Shown one piece after another: positions 1 through 9,791 of a stretch of 64,000 nucleotides of DNA. The stretch is taken from contig JAHRBS010000009.1 in the NCBI GenBank assembly GCA_024305745.1, forward strand, positions 2,170,001 to 2,234,000, in the 5' to 3' direction. A program made the position numbers and the translations under genes. This DNA is from Polyporus tsugae. Its lineage: Eukaryota > Basidiomycota > Agaricomycetes > Polyporales > Polyporaceae. Under the pieces are notes generated by a model. That model ran no database searches and was not told the origin of the DNA. It worked only from the letters and a program-made list of their open reading frames with translations. Position 1 is the first letter of the stretch; every line of letters begins with the position of its first letter.

Positions 1-56
1 TCAGTTTTTGCGTAAATATTCTGGTGGAAAACCGACAAGGAGTGAGGGTTCGACAT
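1..56 (-). CDS. LINE ORF2, first 18 codons only
   Basis: The ORF1 stop TAA (58-56) overlaps an ATG (56-54) as TAATG. The new frame is open to the window edge and reads MSNPHSLSVFHQNIYAKT. A hydrophobic strand followed by FHQNI matches the usual start of LINE AP-endonuclease domains, whose first motif is QxN or similar with a catalytic Asn. Stop-start overlaps of the TAATG type are known to couple ORF1 and ORF2 translation in the silkworm LINE SART1. Confidence 0.6.
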   Translation of the reverse strand, partial: MSNPHSLSVFHQNIYAKT

Positions 57-1612
57 TACGTGCTGTGGCCAGCTGTAGCGGGAGAGTTGGAGATGTCGCA
101 GTAGAGGTTGAGAGCCTCATCTTTGTGATAGCTCTGGGTGAAGGATGAGATGGCAGTGGTGGTGTTGAATGGGGCATTTGCCTTGTCTTCGCACAGGCAC
201 TGGGTGTGTGCCTCGGCGGCAGTGTTGCATGGTCGGTTGGGCCGGTGTGGGCAGGACGGGTTGGTGGTGTGGTGTGGCCCAGAGCAGTTGCTGCACCGGA
301 CCATGTTGAAGTCTGGGTTGTGGATAGTGACCTGGACGTGGTCAGTGGTTAGATGATTGTGGCTGCAGATCGCGCACGAGGGCTGCGACCTGCAGCGGAT
401 GGTGGGGTACCCAAATTTGTGGCAGTTGCCACACTGCATGGTCTGTGGGCGGACATTGGTGACATGGGTGATGCGTGGTCCACAGTCGAAGTTGAGGATC
501 TTGTCGTGGAGCTTGCATGTGAGCATGTAGTTGTAGTCATTGTTGATGTCGACGAAGAGGGTGGCGGTGGTGGAGCCGGGTGTGCGGTTTCCCTAGCAGA
601 CGGTGTTGTGGCGGGGGTCAATGTTAGTTTTGGCGTCGCGCCAGGCCTGTATGGAGGAGCGTCGGACAGCATTGCCGAGTGCTGAACGTGGGTGGATGAG
701 GTCAGTGGTCTCATCAATGCAATATTCTATGCATTTAACATTGATGAAGAGGAGGGAGACACGGTACTTGTAGCCCGAGCGGGCTAGTTGGTGGGCAAAG
801 CAGCCGAGGGTGGATGCTAGTGCGTGCTGGATCTTGGTGTTCTGTTTGTCGTTAGTTTGGTTGTCCGGAAGGACCGTGAACCGGTTGCCCGCCGGGTTGG
901 AGCTGATGTACTTGATAAAGATGTCGCACTTGGTGCGGAATTTATCTAGGAGCTGGGCGTTAGTCTGTTGTGCAAGGTGGCCAGGTGCATCGTGCGGGTT
1001 GACAAAGTGGAAGTAGAGGATGCAGTTGTGCCCTTTGGGGTGTCGCTTCTTGAGTTCGGTGATGGTCTCCTTGAACGTCGGTCTGCGTCCTGGGGGGGTG
1101 CGGGTGGTGTTTGGGTTGGTAGTGTTGTTGGGCTTGGCAGTTGCCTTGGCGGCATCTGCGTAGGTGGTTCTATGTGTGTTGTTGGGAGGGGCGCTGCTGG
1201 GCTCGGCTGATGGTTGAGTAGCGGGGGCTGCGGATGCGTTTGTGGAGTGGGATGATGCTGAGAAGATAACTACTTTGGTCTTCTTTGTGTGCTTCTTCTT
1301 CTGATTCTTGTTTTCCTGTGCTTTCAGTTGTCGGTCCACATGTGTGGGCGCGATCAGAGCTTCCGGAAGAGAGTAGAGGGGGCGGGTGAGGTCAGGCGTT
1401 GGGACGCGTTGGACGACTTTGCCTTTGTCCTTCGTGCTGGGTGGGGGAGGCTGGGGAGGGGTGTGAGGGGGTTGTGGGGGTGGTGGAGGGGGCGAGTCTT
1501 CCATTTTGTCGTCCTCGTCTCCATCTGTGTCTTCATCTTCCTCCTTGGTATCTTTGTCTGCAGGTAGTTCCAGTGGTGCCGGTGGTGCTGTAGGAGGTGT
1601 GGTGCCTGCCAT
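56..1612 (-). pseudogene. LINE ORF1 (Gag-like, zinc knuckles), one internal stop
   Basis: The reading frame runs 518 codons from ATG 1612-1610 to TAA 58-56 and is broken only by an in-frame TAG at 595-593 (codon 340). The N-terminus is acidic and proline-rich, followed by a lysine-rich stretch, a serine/alanine linker and a globular region of about 170 residues. Three CCHC-type knuckles follow near codons 390-460. The first knuckle reads CGNC-HKFG-Y-PTIRC, with Tyr at the place where His is expected. The knuckles imply nucleic-acid binding in a retrotransposon RNP. The stop and the His-to-Tyr change both fit C-to-T decay, although readthrough of the TAG cannot be excluded. Confidence 0.7.
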
Positions 1613-1870
1613 TTAGAATGAGGTGTCGGTAAGGTGTTGCATGAGGACAGAGTGTGCCCTGTCCCGGAGCGTAGAGTGTGTGTTGAGATATTCTTGAGCG
1701 ACAGGTTGCGAGACCCCGTACTGGTGTACAAGGGTTTCTAGCAGAGGGATGCTGTCGATGAAGGAGAGGATTGACAGAATGCCAATTCGGATTTCTATAT
1801 TCTCGTCAGAGGGGATAAGGTTGGGGGGCCCCGGTGGCTGTGCATCAGGGTCGGGATTTTGGTGTTCCAT
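1613..1870 (-). CDS. LINE ORF0, small 85-aa protein
   Basis: An 85-residue acidic, proline-rich then hydrophobic ORF starts at ATG 1870-1868. Its stop codon TAA (1615-1613) directly abuts the ATG of ORF1, giving TAAATG in the same frame. The C-terminal half (positions about 25-85) is predicted to be helical and leucine/isoleucine rich. I do not recognise the family. Its position and the junction suggest it belongs to the LINE transcript. The alternative is that it is the N-terminal part of ORF1, separated by a nonsense mutation in which the adjacent ATG is a coincidence. Confidence 0.5.
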   Translation of the reverse strand: MEHQNPDPDAQPPGPPNLIPSDENIEIRIGILSILSFIDSIPLLETLVHQYGVSQPVAQEYLNTHSTLRDRAHSVLMQHLTDTSF

Positions 1871-2025
1871 AGTTAGTAAACTTCGGGTCAGAGAAAAATA
1901 GTTACAATGTGTTGGTTTGATCCTTGTGTGGGGAATGGGGTGGGGAAGTGGGGAGACAGAGTAGGGGCCCTTGGTGTGCAAGAAGTGCTGGAATTGATGG
2001 GCACCTAAGCAGTATGGTGGTGATA

Positions 2026-2695
2026 CAGGACCCGGGCAACTCCCCCAAAGGTCTGTCCGAAGTTTGCATATTCTAACTTCCTAAAAAGGCCAGAGGTCCT
2101 GTCCAACTTTGCATATTCAATGTCCTTCCCAGCCCTTAAGTGCTCGTCTAGCGCCAGTACCCCTGTCCAATGGGATGCATATTTAAGGGTGGATCACGGC
2201 CTTGCCCACTGGCACTGAGCCCTCAAATATTACTCTTTCTATTTTGAGCCACTCCCTTTGCACTTCTCTGAGACATAGTGCACATTTTCTGCGCACCTGA
2301 TGTACAACTTAGGACCATGAGCCGCGGATCCGACACCCAGTACACCCGGTACCGTTCACTTGAGGCCTTTCGCTGCGACGTGTTGGCGTACCTTGGCGAA
2401 ACCAGTTATCCAGCACACATTGGCAAACCAGCATCCTCGATGCAAGTCTTCCAGACAAGCGGAGCAGGTCACAGGTTGATACAAGGTTAAACAAGTCATG
2501 TACAGTACGCGTCCCAACACCCGATTCCGGTGCCCGACAAAAGGCCGTGACATATGCGTGACATACCATTATTAAGCATGACATAGTGACAACCCCATCC
2601 AAACTATGCATATTCGAGGCCAAAAAGTTTGCATATTCGAGGCCAAAATTGGGGGTAAAAAGGGCCGAACATATAGGGGAGTTGCCCGGGTCCTG
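2026..2695. mobile_element. Short element with 20-bp terminal inverted repeats (MITE-like)
   Basis: CAGGACCCGGGCAACTCCCC at 2026-2045 recurs exactly inverted at 2676-2695, bounding about 670 bp. Flanks read GTGGTGATA on the left and GTGGTACAA on the right, a possible decayed 8-9 bp target duplication. Inside, the motif GCATATTC occurs near both ends (about 2066, 2120, 2600 and 2632), always in the same orientation. No convincing transposase is present, so the element is probably non-autonomous. Superfamily is not assigned; terminal CAGG and an 8-bp duplication would suit several fungal DNA transposons. Confidence 0.6.
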
Positions 2696-2881
2696 GTGGT
2701 ACAAGGGAAAGAAGCGCGCCGAGCCCGAAATGCACCAGACGTTTTGGCAGTGCGAACGACCATCTTCGCAGGCGCCAAAACTTCTGGTGCTGAGACTACT
2801 TATCCAGCTATCCTGTCACCTACCAGCGAAATTGTCTCTGTTTTCCCTTCTGTTAATATTATAAGAAACAACTGATCTACG

Positions 2882-4783
2882 AGTAAGCCATTTAGCTCTT
2901 TTTATCTCTCTTAGTTACTGATCTTTTGTTTCCCAGTGGCTTCTAACTCTCCCCTCAACCTCGACCTGGACTTCCTCAAGCTGTGCCTTGCCACTTTCGA
3001 GAGGCAGACAAACCATTCTCCCGTCTCCCCGACGCCCACGCTCATCTCTTCTCTCTTTGCCAAGCTCAACGTCGATGGGAGCGGGAAGACCAAAGAGGAC
3101 ATTGTAGTCTCTGACCCGTCCCGCCTCACCAAACACTACCCGGCGGTGTACAAGGATTTCTACGGCTTGCCTAGCAACCCTCCATGCGTCTACAAGTCGG
3201 GCTCAGCCTGGAGCGAATGCACGGGCCCGGAATTGTATTGTATTATTCGTGAAGCTCGCCCTGTCTATGACCACCCAATCGCGGACCAATGGCATGCTAT
3301 TGGAATGAGCATCTACCAGTCCCTCGACTCCCAGGCTGTCAGGTGGACTTCAATCAACCTGGTCGCTTTTGCCGAAGAAGGGGAGGTGAGGCCGTTCTGC
3401 CCACTCCTTATGTGGATCGGGGTCTATCCCGAGTCTCTCCCCTACAATGCTGCCATGGCTGCAGCTGAGGCCATCAAGAAGATCCTCGCTCAGGCTGGCT
3501 TCTCCGAGATCGAAGTCGCCTTCTGTGAGTCGGTTGTCACCCGGTCTGTCACTCCGGGTCCCAAGTTGCTCCTCTTTGACCCCCTTCACGACCCCATCCC
3601 CGAACTCCTCAAGCCCTTCACACCCACGCTCGGTGTCTCCATAGCGCTGCTGAAGACGCCGTACTATGAGGGCACAGGTGCCCTATACCTCCGCATCAGC
3701 AGCGCCAACAAGCGCACCATCCTCCTCACCGCCGCCCACATCGCTCGTCCTCCTCCCGTGTTCGCCAACACGGGCGTGTCACGCAGGCACAAGAGATAGG
3801 CTGTCGAGGAGATCATCGCGCTCGGAGATGATGGCTATAGCAAAGCTATCATGAGTATGCTGAGTGTGATTGGTGATCTCACTAGCTCGATCGACATCTG
3901 GAACGATAATATTGCTAGGTTGCCCAAGCCCGCTGAGGGCAAGGAGGAGGATGAGGAGACGACTAAAAAGCGCCAGGAGTACCTGGACCTGGTGGACAAG
4001 GCGAAGAAGAAGATCGAGAAGATAAACAAGCTTCACGGTGACGTCACCAGGTTTAGGACGACCCCAGCACAGCGCACCATCAGTTTCGTCCTCCACGCCG
4101 AACCCATCGCTGTCAGCGACGGACCCCACAAGTTCACCCGCGACTGGGCACTGGTTGAACTCTACGAGGAAAAGATCGAATGGGACTCATTCAAGGGCAA
4201 CAAGGTCTATATTGGTACATTTTCCATCGCTAGCCACAGCATCGTCCCACGGTTTTAGCTAACTATGATATTTATCCCCGCAGGTGGGAACCTCTCATCA
4301 TCCAACTTCCGCACAATCATGTTCCCCAGACCTGAGGACCAGGCCGGCTACAAGTACCCATGAGACGGTCCCCTCCAGGCCTATGGTGTCATGAAGGACA
4401 AGGAGATCTGCTCGCCCCAGCAGCTCGACGCCAATGGTTACAAGTGCCTCCTTGTGGTGAAGAACGGCCTGACCACGGGCACCACCGTAGGTCGCGTCAA
4501 CGGGCTGGACTCGTTCACTCGTGTCTACACCAAATACAGCATCAAGGAGACCTCCGTCGAGGTAGCTGTCCTGCCTTGCAATAGGAAGAGGGGCACCTTC
4601 TCTGCCCCTGGAGATTCTGGTGCCATCGTCCTCGAGAGGGGCGGCGGCATCGTCGGCATGCTCACCGGCGGTGGCGGCGCGACTGAAGAGACCGACACCA
4701 CCTACCTGACCCCATACTGGTGGCTCGACGAGCAGATTAAGAAGGTCCTTCCCGGCTGCTACCTCTACGACGTCGTCGAGTAG
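2882..4783 (+). pseudogene. Trypsin-like serine protease-like gene with two in-frame stops
   Basis: Model: A2882, intron 2883-2936, exon 2937-4214, intron 4215-4283, exon 4284-4783. One frame runs throughout, broken by TAG 3797-3799 and TGA 4361-4363. The encoded protein of about 590 residues has a diverged N-terminal domain, then a chymotrypsin-type triad. His is in LTAAHIA (codon 3737-3739), Asp in RDWALVEL (4142-4144) and Ser in PGDSGAIVL (4616-4618). A charged helical insert likely to form a coiled coil lies between His and Asp. Triad order and spacing fit a serine protease fold. Both stops could come from CAG or CGA by C-to-T, or from TGG by G-to-A. The start codon is assembled across intron 1. 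Substrate unknown; no signal peptide is evident. Confidence 0.7.
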
Positions 4784-4800
4784 ATGGTGAGCTCGACGTG

Positions 4801-4860
4801 CAACGGGCCCCTCAACGGGCTTCTCAATGCACTCCTCAACGGGCTCCTCAACGGGCTCTT
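4801..4860. repeat. 12-bp minisatellite, 5 units
   Basis: Five tandem units of roughly CAACGGGCTCCT lie just past the stop of the protease-like pseudogene. The units differ at one to four positions. Confidence 0.8.
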
Positions 4861-4870
4861 CCATGGACAT

Positions 4871-6387
4871 TTCCCATCGTCTTCGGCTATCACGTCTAAT
4901 CTAGATCGAGGCGGCATTTGTTCCTGTTGGTGACTTCAACCAAAGTGGAAGGAAAACATTCTGTCTCCGTCTATGAGAGTACTTACTTAAGGAGCGTCGA
5001 GGTTAGCCTCCCGATGGGGCTGATTGACGATCGCGCTGCGCCCGAAACTTCGAAGCTTGCTCGAAGAGCAGCAAGCATGCCGCATTCGCCCTTGGCTCCC
5101 AAACGTAAACCCCATAAGTACTAGACGGCCGCACCCCCCTCGCGCGCGCGTGTGCTTCCGCGACGTACGCCAGCCAGATCTAACCCTGCCCGCTCGTCAC
5201 CATAAGTACTTCTTGAGGCTAAGCTTGAGGGCCTCGCGACGTCACTTAACGTTCTGAATCTCCACCCTTCGGGCGGTCTTGACGCCGCTTGCGCGACCGC
5301 TCTCCCACCCGCTGACAGTGCTAATGAAAGCCTGGGCTCCGGTGAATATTCACGCCAAGGGCGAGACGACCAAGTTGCCGAACGCCGCTTTCCCTCCCCG
5401 TCTCGCGCGGCCGGTTACAGTGAGCCTCAGCGCAGCACGCGGCGGCGCGTACCCCGACTCCCGAGTGCCTAAAGCTGAATAAGTGCGCAGGTGTGGCGTA
5501 CGTGTGCGTACGGTGTAAGTTGTAACTGTTATCGTGCAGTCCCGCCATCGCGAGCTCGAGGAAGCATAGAGCGTTGGAAGCCCTCTTCGCGTGCATTGGT
5601 TGCGACTCCAAGCTTCGTTCGAAGCACGGAGAACTCGCCGAGGTTGTAGCTACTTTGGCGTGCTTCTCGCCATGCCGCCTCGGACGCGCACGCCAACTGG
5701 GTACGCACGGAGATGCGCCGTGTGACAGCATCTGCGCCCGCCGCGACGGGCCCTGTTCAAGGTGCTGCGCGAGGGCAGAAGTAGTATGCACTGGAAGCAC
5801 CCGATGGTCCGGATCCTTCGGCGGGATGATGTGCGTTGCAGATATCCGTTTGCAGCCCACAGATTAGCACGGACTTCCGAATTCATGATGCGCGTCGATA
5901 GAATCGCGTATCGATAAGTACAGCAGGTGTTCTGTCGCAGGACACGTTCGTGCCTTCGCCTCTTGGCGCAAACCTCGGGGCGCTCGTGCTCTCGGAGCGG
6001 AACCATGGAGCACAAGCATCCGTGAAGCAGCAGCTCCGGGCTGCACCAAGGGCCCCGGCTACAAACTCAAAGTAAGCAGCACGAACCCTGACCCGCGCAG
6101 AGCGTGTACTCAGCGAACGGCATGCGTCCCCCACGAGCTAGGGACGTCCCTTCAGCACCCGTGTATCACAGTAAGCAGCCGAGGACACTGACATATCGTA
6201 CCTCTCACATGCCCATGTCACCAGCCACCACCGTGGTGGCCAGCCGCGGCGCGCGCAACACCCTCCCTCACACAGGGGTGCGCCGCGCAGCCTGCCACAG
6301 GGTAGGGGGCAACCCGGTCTTGGCCTTGGCTTAGTCGGGCGAAGTGTGAAGGCCTCCGAATCGCCTTCCGTCTCCGTCGCCACGTCT
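4871..6387. other. No gene recognised
   Basis: GC-rich stretch between the protease pseudogene and the 3' end of LTO1. Short ORFs on both strands show no family motif and no splice-consistent extension. CCATAAGTACT occurs twice (about 5109 and 5200). Confidence 0.4.
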
Positions 6388-7948
6388 TCAGAAACTAAGC
6401 TCGTCCCCACCAGCACCAGCACCAGCACCACCTGGCGTCCTGTCCGCGCGCGGATCATGCACGGCCCACACCGCGACCTTCTTCCGCTCCGTCCGCATTG
6501 TGACCCTACCCGTGGCGGAGGGCGTCCTCTCCATGTCCATATCCATATCCATATCCGTCCCTCCCCCGAGATCGTCGTGCCCCACTCCCGACTGGCGATC
6601 AGGGGAACCCGCGCCTGTACCCGCTTCCGCTTCTGCGCGCGAGGGCGAGGCTTCGTCCGCAGCGCGCAAGGACGGCCGCACGCCGAGCGTGGCGCAGAGC
6701 AACTTGTAGCGCGAGCGGATCTGGCGGAAGAGCCTCGGGATGTCGACGTCGCGCTCGGGGTCGGAATCGGGGCCTGCGGACGGGTTGACGCGTGGAAAGC
6801 GCGCGACGAGCTCGAGAAGGTGCCGGATGTGGTTCTGCGCGCGTCTGTTTGGGGAGCGTGCGTGCGTGCGTGTGTGTGTGTGTGGTCAGCGTGCGTCCTG
6901 CGCTCCGATGGATTGTTTCGCCCTCCACTCTGGGGGAAATGTAGGAAACCCTGCTCTGGGAGCGAAGAAAACCGGGTTTGTGTACCTAGTACCGGCCTCT
7001 GCGCCGTCCGTCCGGCGGGTCGATGACCGAGGCTGGATCGGGGTGACATGCTACGGTGCGTGTATTCGACACAGGGGTTGGAATATTAGAACCAACGCCA
7101 CGACACAACGCAACCCGACGTTCAACAACGCTTTCCAGGAGCTAACAGTGCACACGCTACTATGCATGAAACGCGATGCGCCGAGAGCCTTAGGCTACGC
7201 AAAGCCCACCGACGGTGTGTCGTACCAGCACAAGAATGCGCGAGACCTGGAGGAATATATCCCCTTCCCTGGAACTGAACTGTCCTGTGTGTTCGCAGCC
7301 GTGCCTGGCCTAGCCCACTCGCGCAATGAGCACGAGCAAATTGCGCGAACCAAACTCGAGTGCGAGAACCCGCGACGCCGTCCGCGAAGCGTAACGGACG
7401 GCCAAACAGCGCACAGAACTCTGCATAAGCAGGTCCCGATCGCGGGCGAAGGGGGGATGCGGGGCTAGCGCGCCCGACCCTCAGCGCAAACGGACATGCA
7501 CGTTCACGTTCACGTTCTTTCTGATCAGCTTCAGAAGGCGGACGAGGCTCACAACCCAACACCCGAAACGAACGACAGAACACGAAAAAAATAAACGTGA
7601 CACTCACTCGTCCGTCGTCCCCGCAGTGGCCCCTCCACCCTGCGCCTGTCGGAGGAGCGCGCCCCACATGCGCGCAAAGCCCTCGTAGAACCCGAGCTCC
7701 TCCCACATCTCGAAGCCCTTCTCGCGCCCAAGCGCGCGGCCCTCGATCAGGCCGTGCACGCGCCCGTGCGCGAACCCGTCCTTGTAGCCGTGCTCGTAGA
7801 ACCTGTGTTCGCACACACGCCGTAGATGCGCACCGTCAATGTCGATTCAGCGAACCGTTCGAGTTCCCGCAGCGAAGAAGCGAAGCGGTGGTACGCACGT
7901 TTGTTCCACGTTGACGAGCTCTTCGAGATCGAAGTCCGAGTGTGCCAT
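6388..7948 (-). CDS. LTO1: LTO1 / ORAOV1 homologue, Fe-S maturation adaptor
   Basis: Exons on the minus strand are 7948-7899, 7802-7608 and 6844-6388, giving 233 aa with consistent phases. Residues about 18-65 form the Yae1/Lto1 glycine-periodic helix: FYEHGYKDGFAHGR followed by repeated G-x3-G spacing and GFYEGFARMW. The next segment (HIRHLLELVARFP, then RSRYKLLCATLGV) matches the helical second half of human LTO1. The protein ends in L-S-F. Known biology: Lto1 with Yae1 recruits the ABC protein Rli1/ABCE1 to the cytosolic Fe-S targeting complex through a C-terminal aromatic tripeptide, which this one retains. A low-complexity linker, including an MDMDMDME run coded by a hexanucleotide repeat, makes it longer than human LTO1 (137 aa). 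Intron 2 is 763 bp, far longer than other introns here. Confidence 0.85.
6857..6886. repeat. (GT)n / GTGC microsatellite in LTO1 intron 2
   Basis: A run of GTGC then GT dinucleotides lies a few bases inside the 3' end of the long LTO1 intron, next to its acceptor. Confidence 0.8.
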
Positions 7949-8542
7949 GCTTGAAGTTGCTGCCGGCGGTGCGTGCGCGTGCGCGGGTGGTATGGGTTCG
8001 GTTGCTAGACGGGTTTCGTCGCAATGCTTTGAAGGTGTGTAGTAGGTCCACCGATGTCGATGATGATCTCGACCGTGAAGCACGCCCCACAGACTTATAT
8101 ATTCGCGCAGACTGTGTCAGTTTGGTGTAAGTACTTAGATAATTAGAACTCCGACATATTCTCACGCTATTGACCACCTTAACTTTGAAATCTCTTTCGC
8201 TAATCAGGGGGTTATGGATGGGCCCGTCGATTCGTCGAAGCTCTGGAGCACAGCAGCTCAAAGATCCTGGATATTGTGGCATCGACGTACAGGACGAGAA
8301 GATGGGCACGCTAAGAACAAACCACCGTACGAACGCGGGATGGACACTGGCGACACTAGTATTGCCGCCGTGCGTGGCATTCCGGGGGAACCTGAATGGT
8401 TGCAGCACAGAGGCGGATTCGAAGAACAGAATCGGCATCCAGGCAGGCTCCATGGTATCGTACATCCAGAATGCGTGAATCATATGAATAGGGTATCCAA
8501 CGTGTATCCTGTGAAACAGAAACGATGTCCATGTGCTCCGTA
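7949..8542. other. LTO1 promoter and WHI2 3' region
   Basis: About 590 bp between two tandem minus-strand genes. An ORF downstream of the WHI2 stop looks open (to about 7836) but has no family features. No RNA gene or repeat seen. Confidence 0.4.
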
Positions 8543-9791
8543 TCATACCTATTCAAGAGTAGCACCATAAGCGAAAGGGGACGAGCAGGAAGACAACCGA
8601 AGGGACCACATACCAAGCTGAGCTCCAGCGTCCAGACGCGGCGGGCCCAGAGTTTGATCACTTTGGGAGATTCTCCGGGTTCGGCAACGTCCACTTCGAT
8701 GCCGTCCCACCAGCACTTGCGCTGCCAGGGAAATGAGATTCGAAAAGAGGTCATGGGTAATGATGACGCACCGCCGGTTTCCTCCAGAACAGCAGAAGCT
8801 TCTGTGCGGTAGCCATCTGGTTGTAGTCGACCGTGACGTGCCGCTCGCCCGATGGGCTCGTGGAGTGCACGATGCCGGTCTTGAGGAGGACGAGCGCGAT
8901 GGACGATATGCAGCACCTCGAAGGCTCCATTGCGCGGTACCCCCACTCGTCCTCGCGGTCGAAGCCACTATAATAATATAGAATTCATACATATGAAGGC
9001 ACAGACGATCGGTGAGAGACGCGCATGACGACGGGGTCTGGACGCACCTCATGCAGAGCATGTCGATCAGGTGCTGCTCCGCGAGGTTGTTCTCCTTGTT
9101 GACGTTGCGCTGGAGCGCGGTGAAGATGTTCCGCTTGTGGAGGAGGTACTTGCCACAGTTCCGCTTCAGGTCGAGCAGCGGGTCGTTGGCGATGCCGCGC
9201 GCATCCGTGCCCTCGCTGCCGTCCTTGGGGGGGATTGAGAAGTACTCGAGCTCCTCGCGGAGGACGATGATCGCCTGCTTGGTCAGGAGGGGGTTTTGGG
9301 ACGGAGACGGGCCAAAGTCGGAGGTGGGCGAGCCACCCTCGAGGAGCTGCTGCTGTGCGGAGAGGAGGCCGCCGGGGTTGTTGGGGGTGCCGTAGAACTC
9401 GTCTCGAGCATGCTGGAAGAAGTTGAGGACGTAGTCGAAGCAATCTGGGTCGAACTAGAGGTGGCCAGGGCGAGAACGTGTGGTCATGAGTGTTGAGCCG
9501 GGAAGTAGTAGGCAGGGGGGCACGCACGTCAACGCCGTATAGCTCCTCATAGTCATCGTTATCTCCTCCATCGGATAAGGCGGCGCTTTGACGACTGAGG
9601 ACGAGACCGTTGGGAAACAAGCAGAGGAGGACGGATTCGGGAAGGCTGAGGATGTTCTCGCGTTCGACGGTGAATCTCCTGCCACGCAAATCGAGAAGGA
9701 GGCGTGTGAGGAGCTGGGGCTGGAGATTTGTCTGGACGGGGGTCTGCGAAACCTGAGTAATGGGCGAGTTGGAGAGGTTTACAGCAGCCAT
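8543..9791 (-). CDS. WHI2: WHI2-like BTB-fold protein
   Basis: Five exons on the minus strand: 9791-9528, 9454-9048, 8967-8772, 8721-8614 and 8548-8543, giving 326 aa with matching phases. The N-terminal domain has LDLRGRRF, LSLPESVLLCLFPNG and, after intron 1, VDFDPDCFDYVLNFF, the BTB/POZ-like signature of the Whi2 family. The C-terminal part contains RKCWWDG and ends ELSLV. In yeast, Whi2 binds the phosphatases Psr1/Psr2, acts in the general stress response and restrains TORC1; the same role is inferred here. The last exon is only six nucleotides (GTATGA). Without that splice the frame stays open to about 8356. The protein is shorter than yeast Whi2 (486 aa). Start ATG 9791 is preferred because upstream in-frame sequence is AT-rich leader. 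Confidence 0.78.

Larger units (their letters stand above)
1..1990 (-). mobile_element. LINE (non-LTR retrotransposon), 5' part, cut by window edge
   Basis: The minus strand carries, in order, a small ORF0 (1870-1613), a Gag-like ORF1 (1612-56) and the first codons of ORF2 (from 56). ORF1 has zinc knuckles near its C-terminus, as in fungal Tad1-like and other LINE ORF1 proteins. ORF2 opens with a segment resembling the start of an AP-type endonuclease. No long terminal repeat is seen. The endonuclease and reverse transcriptase lie beyond the left edge, so the clade cannot be fixed. The 5' end is put near 1990 because coding potential stops and a separate TIR element begins at about 2026; this boundary is a guess. 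Confidence 0.75.

Noticed and set aside
6138..7049. 303-codon minus-strand ORF overlapping LTO1 exon 3
   Set aside because: It is in a different frame from the LTO1 homology, has low-complexity Arg/Pro composition and is explained by high GC content.
7836..8546. 236-codon minus-strand ORF between WHI2 and LTO1
   Set aside because: No motif, crosses the LTO1 first exon in another frame, and has composition of non-coding sequence.
8356..8610. Open continuation of the WHI2 frame past exon 4
   Set aside because: It has no family similarity; splicing to GTATGA gives the expected end, so the continuation was treated as intron and 3' UTR.
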